From CAKMMH01 sp927798255 (GTDB taxonomy: Bacteria > Bdellovibrionota_C > UBA2361 > CAKMMH01): 64,000 nucleotides of DNA. Both the position numbers and the translations under genes were made by a program. Of this stretch, positions 1-9,378 are shown piece after piece (position 1 is the first letter of the stretch; each line of letters opens with the position of its first letter). The stretch lies in assembly GCA_034180415.1 (NCBI GenBank), contig JAXFOK010000005.1, positions 62,001-126,000 on the forward strand, written 5' to 3'. The notes below the pieces were generated by a model. The model saw only the letters and a program-made list of their open reading frames with translations, ran no database searches and was not told where the DNA came from.

Positions 1-2543
1 GAATATGTCCAATTGAAACTCCAGAAGGTCAAAACATTGGACTTATTGCATCGTTTGCGTCTTATGCAAGAGTAAACGAGTATGGATTCTTAGAAAGCCC
101 ATATAGAGTTGTTGATGAAAATCATAAAGTTACTTCAGATGTTGTTTACTTATCAGCTCTAGAAGAAGAAAGAGAAATTATAGCTCAAGCAAAAGTTAAG
201 CTAGATAAGAATAATGGATTTGTAGATGATCAAATTTCATGTCGTGGAAACCAAGGATATATGGTTGCTAACAAAAATGAAATTACAAAAGTTGATGTCA
301 GTCCACGTCAGATTGTATCAGTTGCTGCATCATTAATTCCATTCCTAGAAAATGACGACGCAAACAGAGCTCTGATGGGTTCAAACATGCAGCGTCAAGC
401 AGTGCCTTGTATGAGAAATATGGCTCCACTTGTCGGAACTGGTATGGAAGGAACTGTTGCTAGAGATTCAAAGGCAACAATTGCTGCAAAGCGTGCTGGT
501 GAAGTTATGTTTGTAGACGCTGATAGAATTGTTATTAAGTCTGATAAGCTAAATGATTCTGCAGATTCAGGTGTAGATATTTACGATTTAGTTAAGTATC
601 ACCGTTCAAATCAAAACACATGTATTAATCAAAGACCAATTGTAAGAGTTGGTGAAAAGGTTAAAGATGGTGAGATTATAGCGGATGGTCCTGCAACTGA
701 TATGGCAGAGTTAGGACTTGGGCAAAATATGCTTGTAGCGTTCATGCCATGGAACGGATATAACTACGAAGATGCTATTTTAATTAATGAGAACTGTGTT
801 AAACGCGATATTTTTACTTCTATTCATATAGAAGAATTTGAATGTATTGCTAGAGACACAAAGCTTGGACGTGAGGAAATCACGAGAGATATTCCAAATA
901 TTGGTGATGAGGCTCTAAAAGATCTTGATGAAACAGGTATTATTAGAGTCGGAGCTGTTGTAAAACCAGGGGATATCTTAGTAGGTAAAATTACGCCTAA
1001 GAGTGAAACTCAGCTTTCACCTGAAGAAAAACTTTTAAGAGCAATCTTTGGTGAAAAAGCAGGTGAAGTAAGAGATACAAGCTTAAAGGCATCTCCAGGA
1101 GTTGAGGGAACAATCATTTCAACTCAAGTTTTCTCTAGGAAAGGAACAGAGAAAGATGAGAGAATGCTTGCTATCGAAAAACGAGAGATTGAAAGACTTC
1201 AAAAAGATATAGCTGATGAAGTTACAATCGTTAAAGATACTGCTAAGAAAGAAATTATTAGCTTAGTTAAAGGTAAAAAAGCAGAGCTTGCAGTTACTGA
1301 GAAAAAGAAAGAGTTTATAGCAAAAGGTGATGTTTTCTCAAAAGAAAATATGCAAGATCTTTCATTTGATGCTTTAAAAACGGTACAAGTTGATAATGAC
1401 AAGATTAACGAAAAAATCGCTAGCATTATCAAGGGAACTGAAGCACTTATCGCTAATAAGAAAGCTGAGTTAGATGATAAGATTAAGAAAGTTAAAGAAG
1501 GTGATGAATTAGCACCTGGAATTATCAAGATGGTTAAAGTTTATGTTGCCATTAAGAGAAAGATTCAAGTAGGTGACAAACTTGCTGGACGTCATGGAAA
1601 CAAAGGTGTGCTTTCAAAAGTTGTTCCTCAAGAAGATATGCCATATCTTTCAGATGGAACTTCAGTTGATATCGTTCTAAACCCTCTTGGTGTGCCTTCT
1701 CGTATGAATATTGGACAGCTTCTTGAGACTCACTTAGGTATGGCTTGTTATTCATTAGGAAGACGTCTTGCTGAGCTTCTTGAACAAATTGAGGAGCCAG
1801 TAAGTGGAAGAGTTAGAAGTGATCTTGATGCTACTCAAAGAAAAGAAGTTATTGATAAGATGCGTTACTACTTAAAGGGCGCTTTTGAAAATAAGACTTC
1901 ACTTGATTTTGATAGTATTAGTGATGAAGATATCGTAACTATAGCAAGAAGAGAAAGAACTGGTGTTCATGTTGCGACTCCTATATTTGATTCTGCTAAA
2001 GAGTCTGAAATTACAGATTTCTTAAAGCTTACAGGTGTTGATGAGTCAGGAAAAGTTACATTATATGATGGTAAAACAGGAGAGCCTTTCAAAGAGAAAG
2101 TTACTGTTGGTGTCATGTATATGTTAAAACTTAACCACTTAGTTGATGATAAGATTCACGCAAGATCTATTGGGCCTTACTCACTAGTTACTCAACAACC
2201 TCTTGGCGGTAAAGCTCAATTTGGTGGTCAAAGACTTGGAGAAATGGAAGTTTGGGCTATGGAAGCTTATGGTGCTGCATATGCACTTCAAGAGTTCTTA
2301 ACTGTTAAGTCAGATGATGTTACAGGTAGAACAAGAATGTATGAGTCAATTGTTAAAGGCGAACATGTTCTTGAACCAGGCCTTCCAGAATCATTTAATG
2401 TTATGATTAAAGAGTTACAATCTCTTGCATTAAATGTGCAACTTCTTGAAAGTGAAGATTCAGAAAAAGGAATTGATTTAAATGAAAATGAAGAATCTTC
2501 AAAAAATGACTTATCAAGTGTTGGAGCTGATATTTTTGGCTAA
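1..2543 (+). CDS. rpoB: RNA polymerase beta subunit RpoB (5' end outside window)
   Basis: C-terminal part of the beta subunit of RNA polymerase, which forms half of the catalytic cleft and the flap. The reading frame is open from base 3, beginning with the conserved PIETPEGQNIG motif, so the gene starts upstream and about 847 residues are visible. Recognisable landmarks are GYNYEDAILINE, KLAGRHGNKGV, LNPLGVPSRMNIGQ and the C-terminal GGQRLGEMEVWAMEAYGA. A lysine/glutamate-rich stretch around 1180-1510 is the lineage-specific insertion found in proteobacterial-type beta subunits. rpoC follows after 130 bases that hold hairpins rather than a terminator, so co-transcription is expected. The extreme C-terminus carries an acidic tail after the last conserved block. 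Confidence 0.98.
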   Translation, partial: ICPIETPEGQNIGLIASFASYARVNEYGFLESPYRVVDENHKVTSDVVYLSALEEEREIIAQAKVKLDKNNGFVDDQISCRGNQGYMVANKNEITKVDVSPRQIVSVAASLIPFLENDDANRALMGSNMQRQAVPCMRNMAPLVGTGMEGTVARDSKATIAAKRAGEVMFVDADRIVIKSDKLNDSADSGVDIYDLVKYHRSNQNTCINQRPIVRVGEKVKDGEIIADGPATDMAELGLGQNMLVAFMPWNGYNYEDAILINENCVKRDIFTSIHIEEFECIARDTKLGREEITRDIPNIGDEALKDLDETGIIRVGAVVKPGDILVGKITPKSETQLSPEEKLLRAIFGEKAGEVRDTSLKASPGVEGTIISTQVFSRKGTEKDERMLAIEKREIERLQKDIADEVTIVKDTAKKEIISLVKGKKAELAVTEKKKEFIAKGDVFSKENMQDLSFDALKTVQVDNDKINEKIASIIKGTEALIANKKAELDDKIKKVKEGDELAPGIIKMVKVYVAIKRKIQVGDKLAGRHGNKGVLSKVVPQEDMPYLSDGTSVDIVLNPLGVPSRMNIGQLLETHLGMACYSLGRRLAELLEQIEEPVSGRVRSDLDATQRKEVIDKMRYYLKGAFENKTSLDFDSISDEDIVTIARRERTGVHVATPIFDSAKESEITDFLKLTGVDESGKVTLYDGKTGEPFKEKVTVGVMYMLKLNHLVDDKIHARSIGPYSLVTQQPLGGKAQFGGQRLGEMEVWAMEAYGAAYALQEFLTVKSDDVTGRTRMYESIVKGEHVLEPGLPESFNVMIKELQSLALNVQLLESEDSEKGIDLNENEESSKNDLSSVGADIFG

Positions 2544-2555
2544 TATTTAATAAAA

Positions 2556-2574
2556 CGAGCACGCGGGTTGCTCG
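2556..2574 (+). other. small hairpin after rpoB
   Basis: A six-pair stem, CGAGCA (2556-2561) with TGCTCG (2569-2574), closes a seven-base loop just downstream of the rpoB stop. No T-run follows. It precedes the much longer rpoB-rpoC hairpin and may be part of the same structured spacer. Confidence 0.5.
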
Positions 2575-2585
2575 GATATTGGATT

Positions 2586-2632
2586 CAAGCGTTCTTTTAC
2601 GATTTTGATAGCAAAATGTAAATGAACGCTTG
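2586..2632 (+). promoter_or_regulatory. long rpoB-rpoC intercistronic hairpin
   Basis: CAAGCGTTCTTTTAC (2586-2600) pairs with GTAAATGAACGCTTG (2618-2632) with one mismatch. Inside it, ATTTTG pairs with CAAAAT around a four-base loop, giving a stem of about 21 pairs. There is no terminating T-run directly after it and rpoC starts 41 bases later. It is therefore more likely an mRNA-processing (RNase III-type) or stability structure than a terminator; that role is inference. Confidence 0.65.
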
Positions 2633-2673
2633 GTTATAAAATTTTTAATTTATTTTGTAAAAGAGATATAAAT

Positions 2674-5600
2674 ATGGCAATGGATGATCTTTTTAGCTTA
2701 TTTGAAAAACCAAAAAATCCTGTTAAGTTTAATGCGCTAAAGATTTCTTTAGCTGACCCTGAAACTATAAGAGGTTGGTCATATGGTGAAGTAACAAAAC
2801 CAGAGACTATCAACTACAGAACATTAAAGCCAGAGCGTGATGGGCTTTTTTGTGCTAAAATTTTCGGTCCTGTTAAAGACTACGAATGTATTTGTGGAAA
2901 ATACAAAAGGCTTCGTCACCGTGGTGTTGTTTGTGAAAAATGTGGTGTTGAAGTTATTCAGTCTAAAGTTAGAAGAGAAAGAATGGGACACATCGAGCTT
3001 GCTTGTCCTGTTGCTCATATTTGGTTTCTAAAAAGCTTACCATCTAGAATTGGTACTATTCTTGATATTACATTAAGAGATCTAGAAAAAGTTTTATATT
3101 TTGAAGCTTACATCGTAACAGATCCTGCAGATTCTCAATATGAAGTAGGTGATTTGTTAAATGAAAAAGAATATAGAGCTGCAAAAGCTGAGTTTGGCTC
3201 AGATTTTGAAGCAGGAATGGGTGCTGATACTATTCAAAAAATGCTTCAAGATTTAGACTTAGAGGAACTTTCAAAAAAATTAAAGAAAGAATTTTTAGCA
3301 ACAAATTCTGATGCAAAGAAAAAGAAAATCACAAAGAGATTAAAAGTTATTACAGCATTTATTAATGCTGGTAATAAGCCTGAATGGATGGTATTAAATG
3401 TTATACCTGTTATTCCACCTGATTTAAGACCTCTTGTTCCATTAGATGGTGGAAGATTTGCAACAAGTGATTTAAATGATCTTTATAGGCGTGTAATTAA
3501 TAGAAATAATCGTTTAAGAAGATTACTAGAGCTTAATGCACCAGATATTATTATTCATAACGAAAAGAGAATGCTTCAAGAATCAGTTGATGCATTATTT
3601 GATAATGGAAGACGTGGAAGAACTGTTACAGGACCTAATAAGCGTCCACTTAAGTCATTAAGTGATATGCTTAAAGGTAAGACAGGTCGTTTCCGTCAAA
3701 ACTTATTAGGTAAACGTGTTGACTACTCAGGACGTTCAGTAATTGTTGTAGGACCAGAATTAAGACTTTATCAATGTGGTCTTCCAAAGAAGATGGCTCT
3801 AGAATTATTTAAGCCATTTATTTACAACAAGCTAGAAGAAAAAGGATATGTAACAACTATTAAGTCTGCAAAGAAAATGGTTGAAAAGCAAAGACCAGTA
3901 GTTTGGGATATTCTTGAGGATGTAATTAAAGAGCACCCAGTATTATTAAACCGTGCTCCAACACTTCACAGACTTGGTATTCAAGCATTCGAGCCAAACT
4001 TGATTGAAGGTAAGGCTATTCAACTTCACCCTCTTGTTTGTAGTGCATTTAACGCTGACTTTGATGGTGACCAAATGGCTGTGCATGTTCCACTATCAGT
4101 AGAAGCACAAGTTGAAGCAAGAGTTCTTATGATGTCAACAAATAACATCTTAAAGCCAGCAGATGGTAAAGCAGTTATCGTTCCATCACAAGACATGGTT
4201 CTAGGGCTTTATTATATGACAAGAGAGCGTCCATTTGCTAAAGGTGAAGGTAAGTCTTTCTTTGATATTGATGAAGTGTTATTTGCTTGGGATGCTAAAG
4301 AGGTTGATCTTCAAGCTTCAATTCAAGTTAGAATTGAAGGAAAACTTGAAAAAACTACAGTTGGTAGAGCGTTATTATATCACTTCTTACCAAAAGTTCT
4401 TCCTTTCTCAAGTCTTAATAAAGTAATGAAGAAGAAACAAATTGGTGGACTTATTGACGAAGCATTTAGAATTTCAGGAAACAAGGCAACTGTACTTCTA
4501 GCTGACCAATTAAAGAATATTGGATATCGTTTCGCTACAATTGCTGGTATCTCTATTGGTATTAAGGATATGGTTATCCCAGAAGCTAAGAAGACAATTT
4601 TAGCAGAAGCTGATGCAAAAGTTGCCGCAGTAGATAATCAATATCAAGAAGGTCTTATAACAGCCGGTGAGAGATCAAATAAGGTAATTGATATTTGGTC
4701 AGAAGTTGGAGATAAGATTACTACAGAGCTAATGGATAATATTTCTAAAGAAGAGTTTGTAAATGAAAAGACTGGCGAGAAGAAGACAGGTGAAGCATTC
4801 AACTCAGTTTATATCATGGCTGACTCAGGTGCCCGTGGTTCGTCTCAACAGATAAGACAGCTTGCTGGTATGAAGGGTTTGCTTGCTAAACCAGATGGTT
4901 CAATTATTGAACAACCTATTAAAGCAAACTTAAGAGAAGGACTTGATGCTATTCAGTACTTTATTTCAACACACGGTGCTAGAAAAGGTTTGGCAGATAC
5001 TGCTTTAAAGACTGCAAACTCAGGTTACTTAACACGTAAGTTAGTTGATGTTGCACAAGATTGCATCATTACTGAGCATGATTGCGGAACAACTAATGGT
5101 GTTAAGATGTCAGCTTTAATTGAAGGTGGTGAAGAAATTGAATCACTTGCAAATAGAGTAATTGGACGTGTAACAGCAGAGGATATTATTGACCCAGTAA
5201 CAAATGAAGTATTAATTCCAAGAAATACATTGATTGATGAGGCTAAATCAAAAGTTATAGCTCATTCAGGAATTGATTCAATTATGGTTCGTTCAGTATT
5301 AACTTGTGAATCAGAACATGGATGTTGTTCACTTTGTTATGGTCGTGATTTAGCAAGAGGACACCTTGTAAATATTGGTGAAGCAGTTGGTGTTATTGCA
5401 GCTCAGTCAATCGGTGAACCAGGAACTCAGTTAACAATGCGTACGTTCCACGTCGGTGGTACTGCTAGTATTGGTAAGACTGAACAGACATCATTAGAAG
5501 CTAAATATGATGGTATTGTTAAGCTTATTGATTCTAAGTTAGTATCAAGACAAGATGGCACATCAGTTGTAATGGATAGAAAAACAGAGCTTGTTGTTCA

Positions 5601-6804
5601 AGATCCTCAAGATGGTCGTGAGAGAGAAAGATACAAACTTGTTTATGGTACAAGACTTCGTGTTAAAGATGGACAAAAAGTTAAAGCAGGAACAGTTCTT
5701 GGTGAATGGGACCCATTTAGTTTACCAATTCTTTCTGAAATTTCAGGTCGTGTTGTATGGCAAGATATCAACGAGCAGACTATGGAAGAAAGAGCTGATG
5801 AAAGAACAGGTCTTGTAGAAAGAGAAATTATTCAAGCTAAGGATAGAGCAAAAGACTTATCACCTCGTATTGTTATTCAAGGCGAGAATGGTGAAATGAA
5901 AGCTTATAACTTACCAGTAGGTATCAGAATTACAGTTGAACATAATGTTCAAATTGAAGCAGGTGACGCGATTGCTAAGAGAGAGCGTTCAACAACTAAG
6001 ACTAAAGATATTACGGGTGGTCTACCTCGTGTTGTTGAATTATTCGAGGCAAGACGTCCTAAAGATCCTGCACAAGTTACTGAAGTTGATGGTATTGTTG
6101 ATTTTGGTGAAGATATTAGAGGTAAGAGAAGACTTATCGTAACACCTGAATATGGTGATGCTAAAGAATATTTAATTTCTAAGAACAAGCATATTGCTGT
6201 TCAAAAGGGTGATTTTGTAAGAGCTGGTGAAGCTTTGACAGATGGTGCTATTGACCCTCATGATATTTTAAGTATTGAAGGTGTTGGCGCGTTAGCAAAT
6301 TACTTAGTAAATGAAGTACAAGAAATTTATCGTCTACAAGGTGTTAGTATCGATGATAAGCACGTTGAGGTTATCATATCTCAAATGTTAAGACGTGTAA
6401 CTGTTATTGAGCCAGGAGATAGTAATTTATTAATTGGTGAATCAGTTGAGAAATGGAATGTTATTAAGCTTAATAATGAGCTTATTTCTCAAGGAAAGAA
6501 GCCAGCAACTTATGAACCACTTCTTCTTGGTATTACAAAGGCTGCACTTTCTACTGAGTCATTTATCTCAGCTGCTTCATTCCAAGAAACAACTAAAGTG
6601 TTAACAGATGCTGCAGTTTCTAGTAAGATTGATACGCTTCGTGGATTAAAAGAAAATGTAATTATGGGGCGTTTAATCCCAGCAGGATCTGGAGCAACTA
6701 GATATGCATTTGATGAAATAAAAGTTAAGGAAGATGAGAAAGAGAAAGAACAAGATATTTATATTGGTCAATCTTCAATCGAATCATTAGCTGGACTTTT
6801 ATAA
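2674..6804 (+). CDS. rpoC: RNA polymerase beta' subunit RpoC
   Basis: Beta' subunit of RNA polymerase, complete at 1376 residues. Zinc-binding cysteines near the N-terminus (CICGKYKRLRHRGVVCEKCG, residues about 70-89), the catalytic metal-binding NADFDGDQMAVH motif (near residue 463), the bridge-helix/trigger-loop region and the second cysteine cluster CESEHGCCSLCYGRDL (near residue 885) are all present. The start at 2674 lies 8 bases after AAAAGAGAT. The N-terminal MDDLFSLFEKPK opening resembles deltaproteobacterial-type proteins. The gene is followed by a good intrinsic terminator. Confidence 0.98.
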   Translation: MAMDDLFSLFEKPKNPVKFNALKISLADPETIRGWSYGEVTKPETINYRTLKPERDGLFCAKIFGPVKDYECICGKYKRLRHRGVVCEKCGVEVIQSKVRRERMGHIELACPVAHIWFLKSLPSRIGTILDITLRDLEKVLYFEAYIVTDPADSQYEVGDLLNEKEYRAAKAEFGSDFEAGMGADTIQKMLQDLDLEELSKKLKKEFLATNSDAKKKKITKRLKVITAFINAGNKPEWMVLNVIPVIPPDLRPLVPLDGGRFATSDLNDLYRRVINRNNRLRRLLELNAPDIIIHNEKRMLQESVDALFDNGRRGRTVTGPNKRPLKSLSDMLKGKTGRFRQNLLGKRVDYSGRSVIVVGPELRLYQCGLPKKMALELFKPFIYNKLEEKGYVTTIKSAKKMVEKQRPVVWDILEDVIKEHPVLLNRAPTLHRLGIQAFEPNLIEGKAIQLHPLVCSAFNADFDGDQMAVHVPLSVEAQVEARVLMMSTNNILKPADGKAVIVPSQDMVLGLYYMTRERPFAKGEGKSFFDIDEVLFAWDAKEVDLQASIQVRIEGKLEKTTVGRALLYHFLPKVLPFSSLNKVMKKKQIGGLIDEAFRISGNKATVLLADQLKNIGYRFATIAGISIGIKDMVIPEAKKTILAEADAKVAAVDNQYQEGLITAGERSNKVIDIWSEVGDKITTELMDNISKEEFVNEKTGEKKTGEAFNSVYIMADSGARGSSQQIRQLAGMKGLLAKPDGSIIEQPIKANLREGLDAIQYFISTHGARKGLADTALKTANSGYLTRKLVDVAQDCIITEHDCGTTNGVKMSALIEGGEEIESLANRVIGRVTAEDIIDPVTNEVLIPRNTLIDEAKSKVIAHSGIDSIMVRSVLTCESEHGCCSLCYGRDLARGHLVNIGEAVGVIAAQSIGEPGTQLTMRTFHVGGTASIGKTEQTSLEAKYDGIVKLIDSKLVSRQDGTSVVMDRKTELVVQDPQDGRERERYKLVYGTRLRVKDGQKVKAGTVLGEWDPFSLPILSEISGRVVWQDINEQTMEERADERTGLVEREIIQAKDRAKDLSPRIVIQGENGEMKAYNLPVGIRITVEHNVQIEAGDAIAKRERSTTKTKDITGGLPRVVELFEARRPKDPAQVTEVDGIVDFGEDIRGKRRLIVTPEYGDAKEYLISKNKHIAVQKGDFVRAGEALTDGAIDPHDILSIEGVGALANYLVNEVQEIYRLQGVSIDDKHVEVIISQMLRRVTVIEPGDSNLLIGESVEKWNVIKLNNELISQGKKPATYEPLLLGITKAALSTESFISAASFQETTKVLTDAAVSSKIDTLRGLKENVIMGRLIPAGSGATRYAFDEIKVKEDEKEKEQDIYIGQSSIESLAGLL

Positions 6805-6833
6805 TAAATTTAATTTACGTATTTCAATTTAAG

Positions 6834-6869
6834 AGGGTTTCTTTTATAATACAAAAGAAGCCCTTTTTT
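6834..6869 (+). terminator. intrinsic terminator of the rpoBC operon
   Basis: AGGGTTTCTTTT (6834-6845) pairs with AAAAGAAGCCCT (6853-6864) with one wobble/mismatch, followed by six T. It lies 30 bases after the rpoC stop. Confidence 0.85.
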
Positions 6870-6890
6870 ATTATATGGAAAAAACAATTT

Positions 6891-7754
6891 ATGGATTTAG
6901 ATGCAGGTATTAATGCAGTTTTAGAGCGAGTTGAAAAAACAGGTTCACTTGATGTGCAAGATGAGTATTTTTTAAAGTATTTTGATATATATTCCGATAT
7001 AAATTCACTTAAAAGAAGAATCGTAAAGTCTGGTCATAAACATGTCACTCATACCTATTTTGAAAATAAAGAAAAATTCATAGATATAAGAAAGTTTTTG
7101 AAAATTTCAAATTTATACGATTTTATGGAGTGTGTTTTTATTGAAATATTCTCTAGAGCTTGTGAGCAAGGTGTAATGGTAGATATTATCAAGCGACTAG
7201 AAAATAACGAGTTGTCAAAAGAAGAGTATTTAGAAACTTTAGAAAGTTCGATAGAAGCAAAAGAAAAAGATATTAAGTTTACAGGATATAGTAAATTTAA
7301 TGTTAATGCTTTTAATAATCTTTCTTCAAAGGATTTCGTAAGAATTGCATTTATAAGGTTACTTGAAAGGGAAGCTGATGATTTTGGCCTTAAAGATTTT
7401 ACACTCAAGTTAAAGTTAGGAGAGCTTACAAGAAACGAAGTTATAAGAAGGATTGTACACTCAAATGAGGCACAAGGAAAAAATCTTCCTAAGATTATCT
7501 ATTCTGGTGATGAAAATAATCAAAAGAAAAAAATATTTAATAGACATCCATTTAATAAACATGAACTTGAATTTATAAGTCAAGATTATGATGAAATGGA
7601 TAATCTTGAAAAATGTTATAAAGATGCAAAAAATGAGATTAAAAAAATGCATCAAAGATCGGATGAGCTTTTAGGTATGGTAAACTGGTTATCGGGAAGA
7701 TTAGAGCTTGCATTTTATATGTTAAGTACTAAAGAAGAATATAAAAAAAATTAA
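6891..7754 (+). CDS. DUF4214-domain protein of the glycan locus
   Basis: A 287-residue soluble protein with no signal peptide. Residues about 147-195 (SSKDFVRIAFIRLLEREAD then GLKDF and RNEVIRRIVHSNEAQ) match the DUF4214 pattern. That small helical domain is often found in or next to glycosyltransferases and surface-layer proteins. The last 50 residues look coiled-coil (KCYKDAKNEIKKMHQRSDELL). It opens a run of closely spaced genes (24-base gap to the next) that encode glycosyltransferases, so a supporting role in glycan assembly is inferred. Translation starts at ATG 6891 behind only a weak purine-rich site. The catalytic role, if any, is unknown. Confidence 0.6.
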   Translation: MDLDAGINAVLERVEKTGSLDVQDEYFLKYFDIYSDINSLKRRIVKSGHKHVTHTYFENKEKFIDIRKFLKISNLYDFMECVFIEIFSRACEQGVMVDIIKRLENNELSKEEYLETLESSIEAKEKDIKFTGYSKFNVNAFNNLSSKDFVRIAFIRLLEREADDFGLKDFTLKLKLGELTRNEVIRRIVHSNEAQGKNLPKIIYSGDENNQKKKIFNRHPFNKHELEFISQDYDEMDNLEKCYKDAKNEIKKMHQRSDELLGMVNWLSGRLELAFYMLSTKEEYKKN

Positions 7755-7778
7755 TAAGAAAAAATCAGAGTTAATATA

Positions 7779-8309
7779 ATGGAAAATTTTGCTAAAAATT
7801 TATTTAATAATATTAAAGCAGATAATATTAGATTAAAATCTATGATAGAAGAAAAGATTTTAAATTTAATAGTATTAGGTGATGCAAAAGAAAATTCTGA
7901 TTATAAACTCATATGGGATGTACTTGATTGTTATAGAAACTATGTAAGTCCAGATTTTTATGTTTATATTTATAACTCAAAATTAGAAAACAATGAGATT
8001 TTAAATAAGATTATCCATTATTACAATTTAGATAAGTTCGTATCTTTTATAAATAATGATAACATTAAAGATACTTTTACAACTTTTCTAGGAAGTGATA
8101 TAGCGATTTTATTAAATGATGTTAAAGATGAAGATCTAAGTTTAGTAGAGTATTTTATGCTTCCTAGTATTGTTACAAATAAAGAATTAGTAAAATGTAA
8201 TAATAAGTTTTTATATATAGAAGATAATCCTGAGGATATAGCCTCAGCTCTTAGTATACTAAACTTAAATATTGATTATAGAAGAAAGTTAGTTTTAGGG
8301 AATGATTAA
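7779..8309 (+). CDS. GT-B glycosyltransferase C-terminal half (short protein)
   Basis: A 176-residue protein that resembles only the C-terminal Rossmann half of GT4-type glycosyltransferases. It shows the pattern 'yiynskleNNEILNKIIHYYNLDKFVSF', then a stretch like the donor-sugar lobe (SDIAILLNDVKDEDLSLVEYF, PSIVTNKE, and ENPEDIASALS-like DNPEDIASALSIL). No N-terminal acceptor domain is present. It may be a relic of a GT4 gene or a subunit that works with the neighbouring complete enzymes. It lies in the same operon, 24 bases after the DUF4214 gene and 15 before the next. The family assignment is inferred from pattern and length, not from strict motifs. Confidence 0.45.
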   Translation: MENFAKNLFNNIKADNIRLKSMIEEKILNLIVLGDAKENSDYKLIWDVLDCYRNYVSPDFYVYIYNSKLENNEILNKIIHYYNLDKFVSFINNDNIKDTFTTFLGSDIAILLNDVKDEDLSLVEYFMLPSIVTNKELVKCNNKFLYIEDNPEDIASALSILNLNIDYRRKLVLGND

Positions 8310-8324
8310 TAAAAGGATTTTTTT

Positions 8325-9368
8325 ATGAAAGTAGCGATTGCAACAGTTCAAGTTCCATTTACAAGAGGTGGGGCTGAAATCCATGCTGAGATGTTAGAAT
8401 CAGAATTAAAAAAAAGGGGATATAATGCAGATATTATTACTATTCCTTTTAAGTGGTATCCATACTCGTCGCTTGTGAAGTCAATTGAAATGGGGCGAAT
8501 GATGGATTTAACAAGTGTTAATGGAGAGAAAATTGATAAAGTTATAGCAATGAAATTCCCTGCATATTTACTAAAACATGATGATAAAGTTTTGTGGCTT
8601 CTTCATCAACATAGACAAGCATATGACCTTTGGAATACGCCTTATGGTGATATTCATCTTTGGGATAATGGCGAGGAAGTTAGAGATTTTATAAGGAAGA
8701 TTGACAAGAAATATCTTCCAGAGGCTCGGAAGATTTATACTAATGCAAAGTGTACAGCAGATAGACTTAAAAATTATTGTAATATTGAAGGTACTGCTTT
8801 ATATCATCCACCACTAAATTATGAGAAATTTTATACCGAAGAATATAAAGACTACTTCTTTTATCCAAGTCGTATCAACTCAATAAAAAGGCAAAGAGTT
8901 TTAGTTGAGGCGATGAAGTATGTTAAAACAGATGTTAAAGCTGTGATTTCTGGTGGCGCAGAAGAAGATGAACTTATATATATAAAAAATTTAATAAAAG
9001 AAAATAAATTGGAAAATAAGGTAAAACTTGCAGGGTTTATTTCAGAAGAAGATAAGTTAAAGTATTATGCTAATGCTTTAGGTATTTATTTCGGAGCGTA
9101 CAATGAAGATTATGGTTATATAACGCTTGAAAGTTTTTACGCTAGAAAGCCAGTAATTGTACATACTGATGCAGGTGGACCACTTGAGTTTGTAAATGAT
9201 AATTATAATGGGTATATCATAGAAGCTGATGCAAAAGAAGTTGCAAAAAAGCTTGATTATTTATATGAAAACAAAAATGAAGCTATAAAACTTGGCGAAA
9301 ATGGTTACAAATCATTACAAGAAAAAAATATAAACTGGGATTACGTAATAGAGTGTTTGTTATCTTAG
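8325..9368 (+). CDS. family 4 glycosyltransferase
   Basis: A 347-residue GT-B enzyme predicted to transfer a sugar from a nucleotide donor during surface polysaccharide or glycolipid assembly on the cytoplasmic side. The N-terminal lobe begins VAIATVQVPFTRGGAEIHAE, the glycine-rich acceptor-side loop typical of GT4. The C-terminal lobe has FFYPSRINSIKRQ, then KLAGFISEEDKLKYYANA, then EDYGYITLESFYARKPVI with the conserved E-x7-E donor-binding glutamates, then TDAGGPLEFV. Start ATG 8325 has AAAAGGA upstream. It is followed after 10 bases by a second glycosyltransferase. The donor and acceptor cannot be deduced. Confidence 0.85.
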   Translation: MKVAIATVQVPFTRGGAEIHAEMLESELKKRGYNADIITIPFKWYPYSSLVKSIEMGRMMDLTSVNGEKIDKVIAMKFPAYLLKHDDKVLWLLHQHRQAYDLWNTPYGDIHLWDNGEEVRDFIRKIDKKYLPEARKIYTNAKCTADRLKNYCNIEGTALYHPPLNYEKFYTEEYKDYFFYPSRINSIKRQRVLVEAMKYVKTDVKAVISGGAEEDELIYIKNLIKENKLENKVKLAGFISEEDKLKYYANALGIYFGAYNEDYGYITLESFYARKPVIVHTDAGGPLEFVNDNYNGYIIEADAKEVAKKLDYLYENKNEAIKLGENGYKSLQEKNINWDYVIECLLS

Positions 9369-9378
9369 GTAGTTTAAT

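Noticed and set aside
7055..7408. 117-codon minus-strand frame inside the DUF4214 gene
   Set aside because: Opposite a gene with domain support, no start signal, low-complexity hydrophobic translation typical of AT-rich antisense frames.
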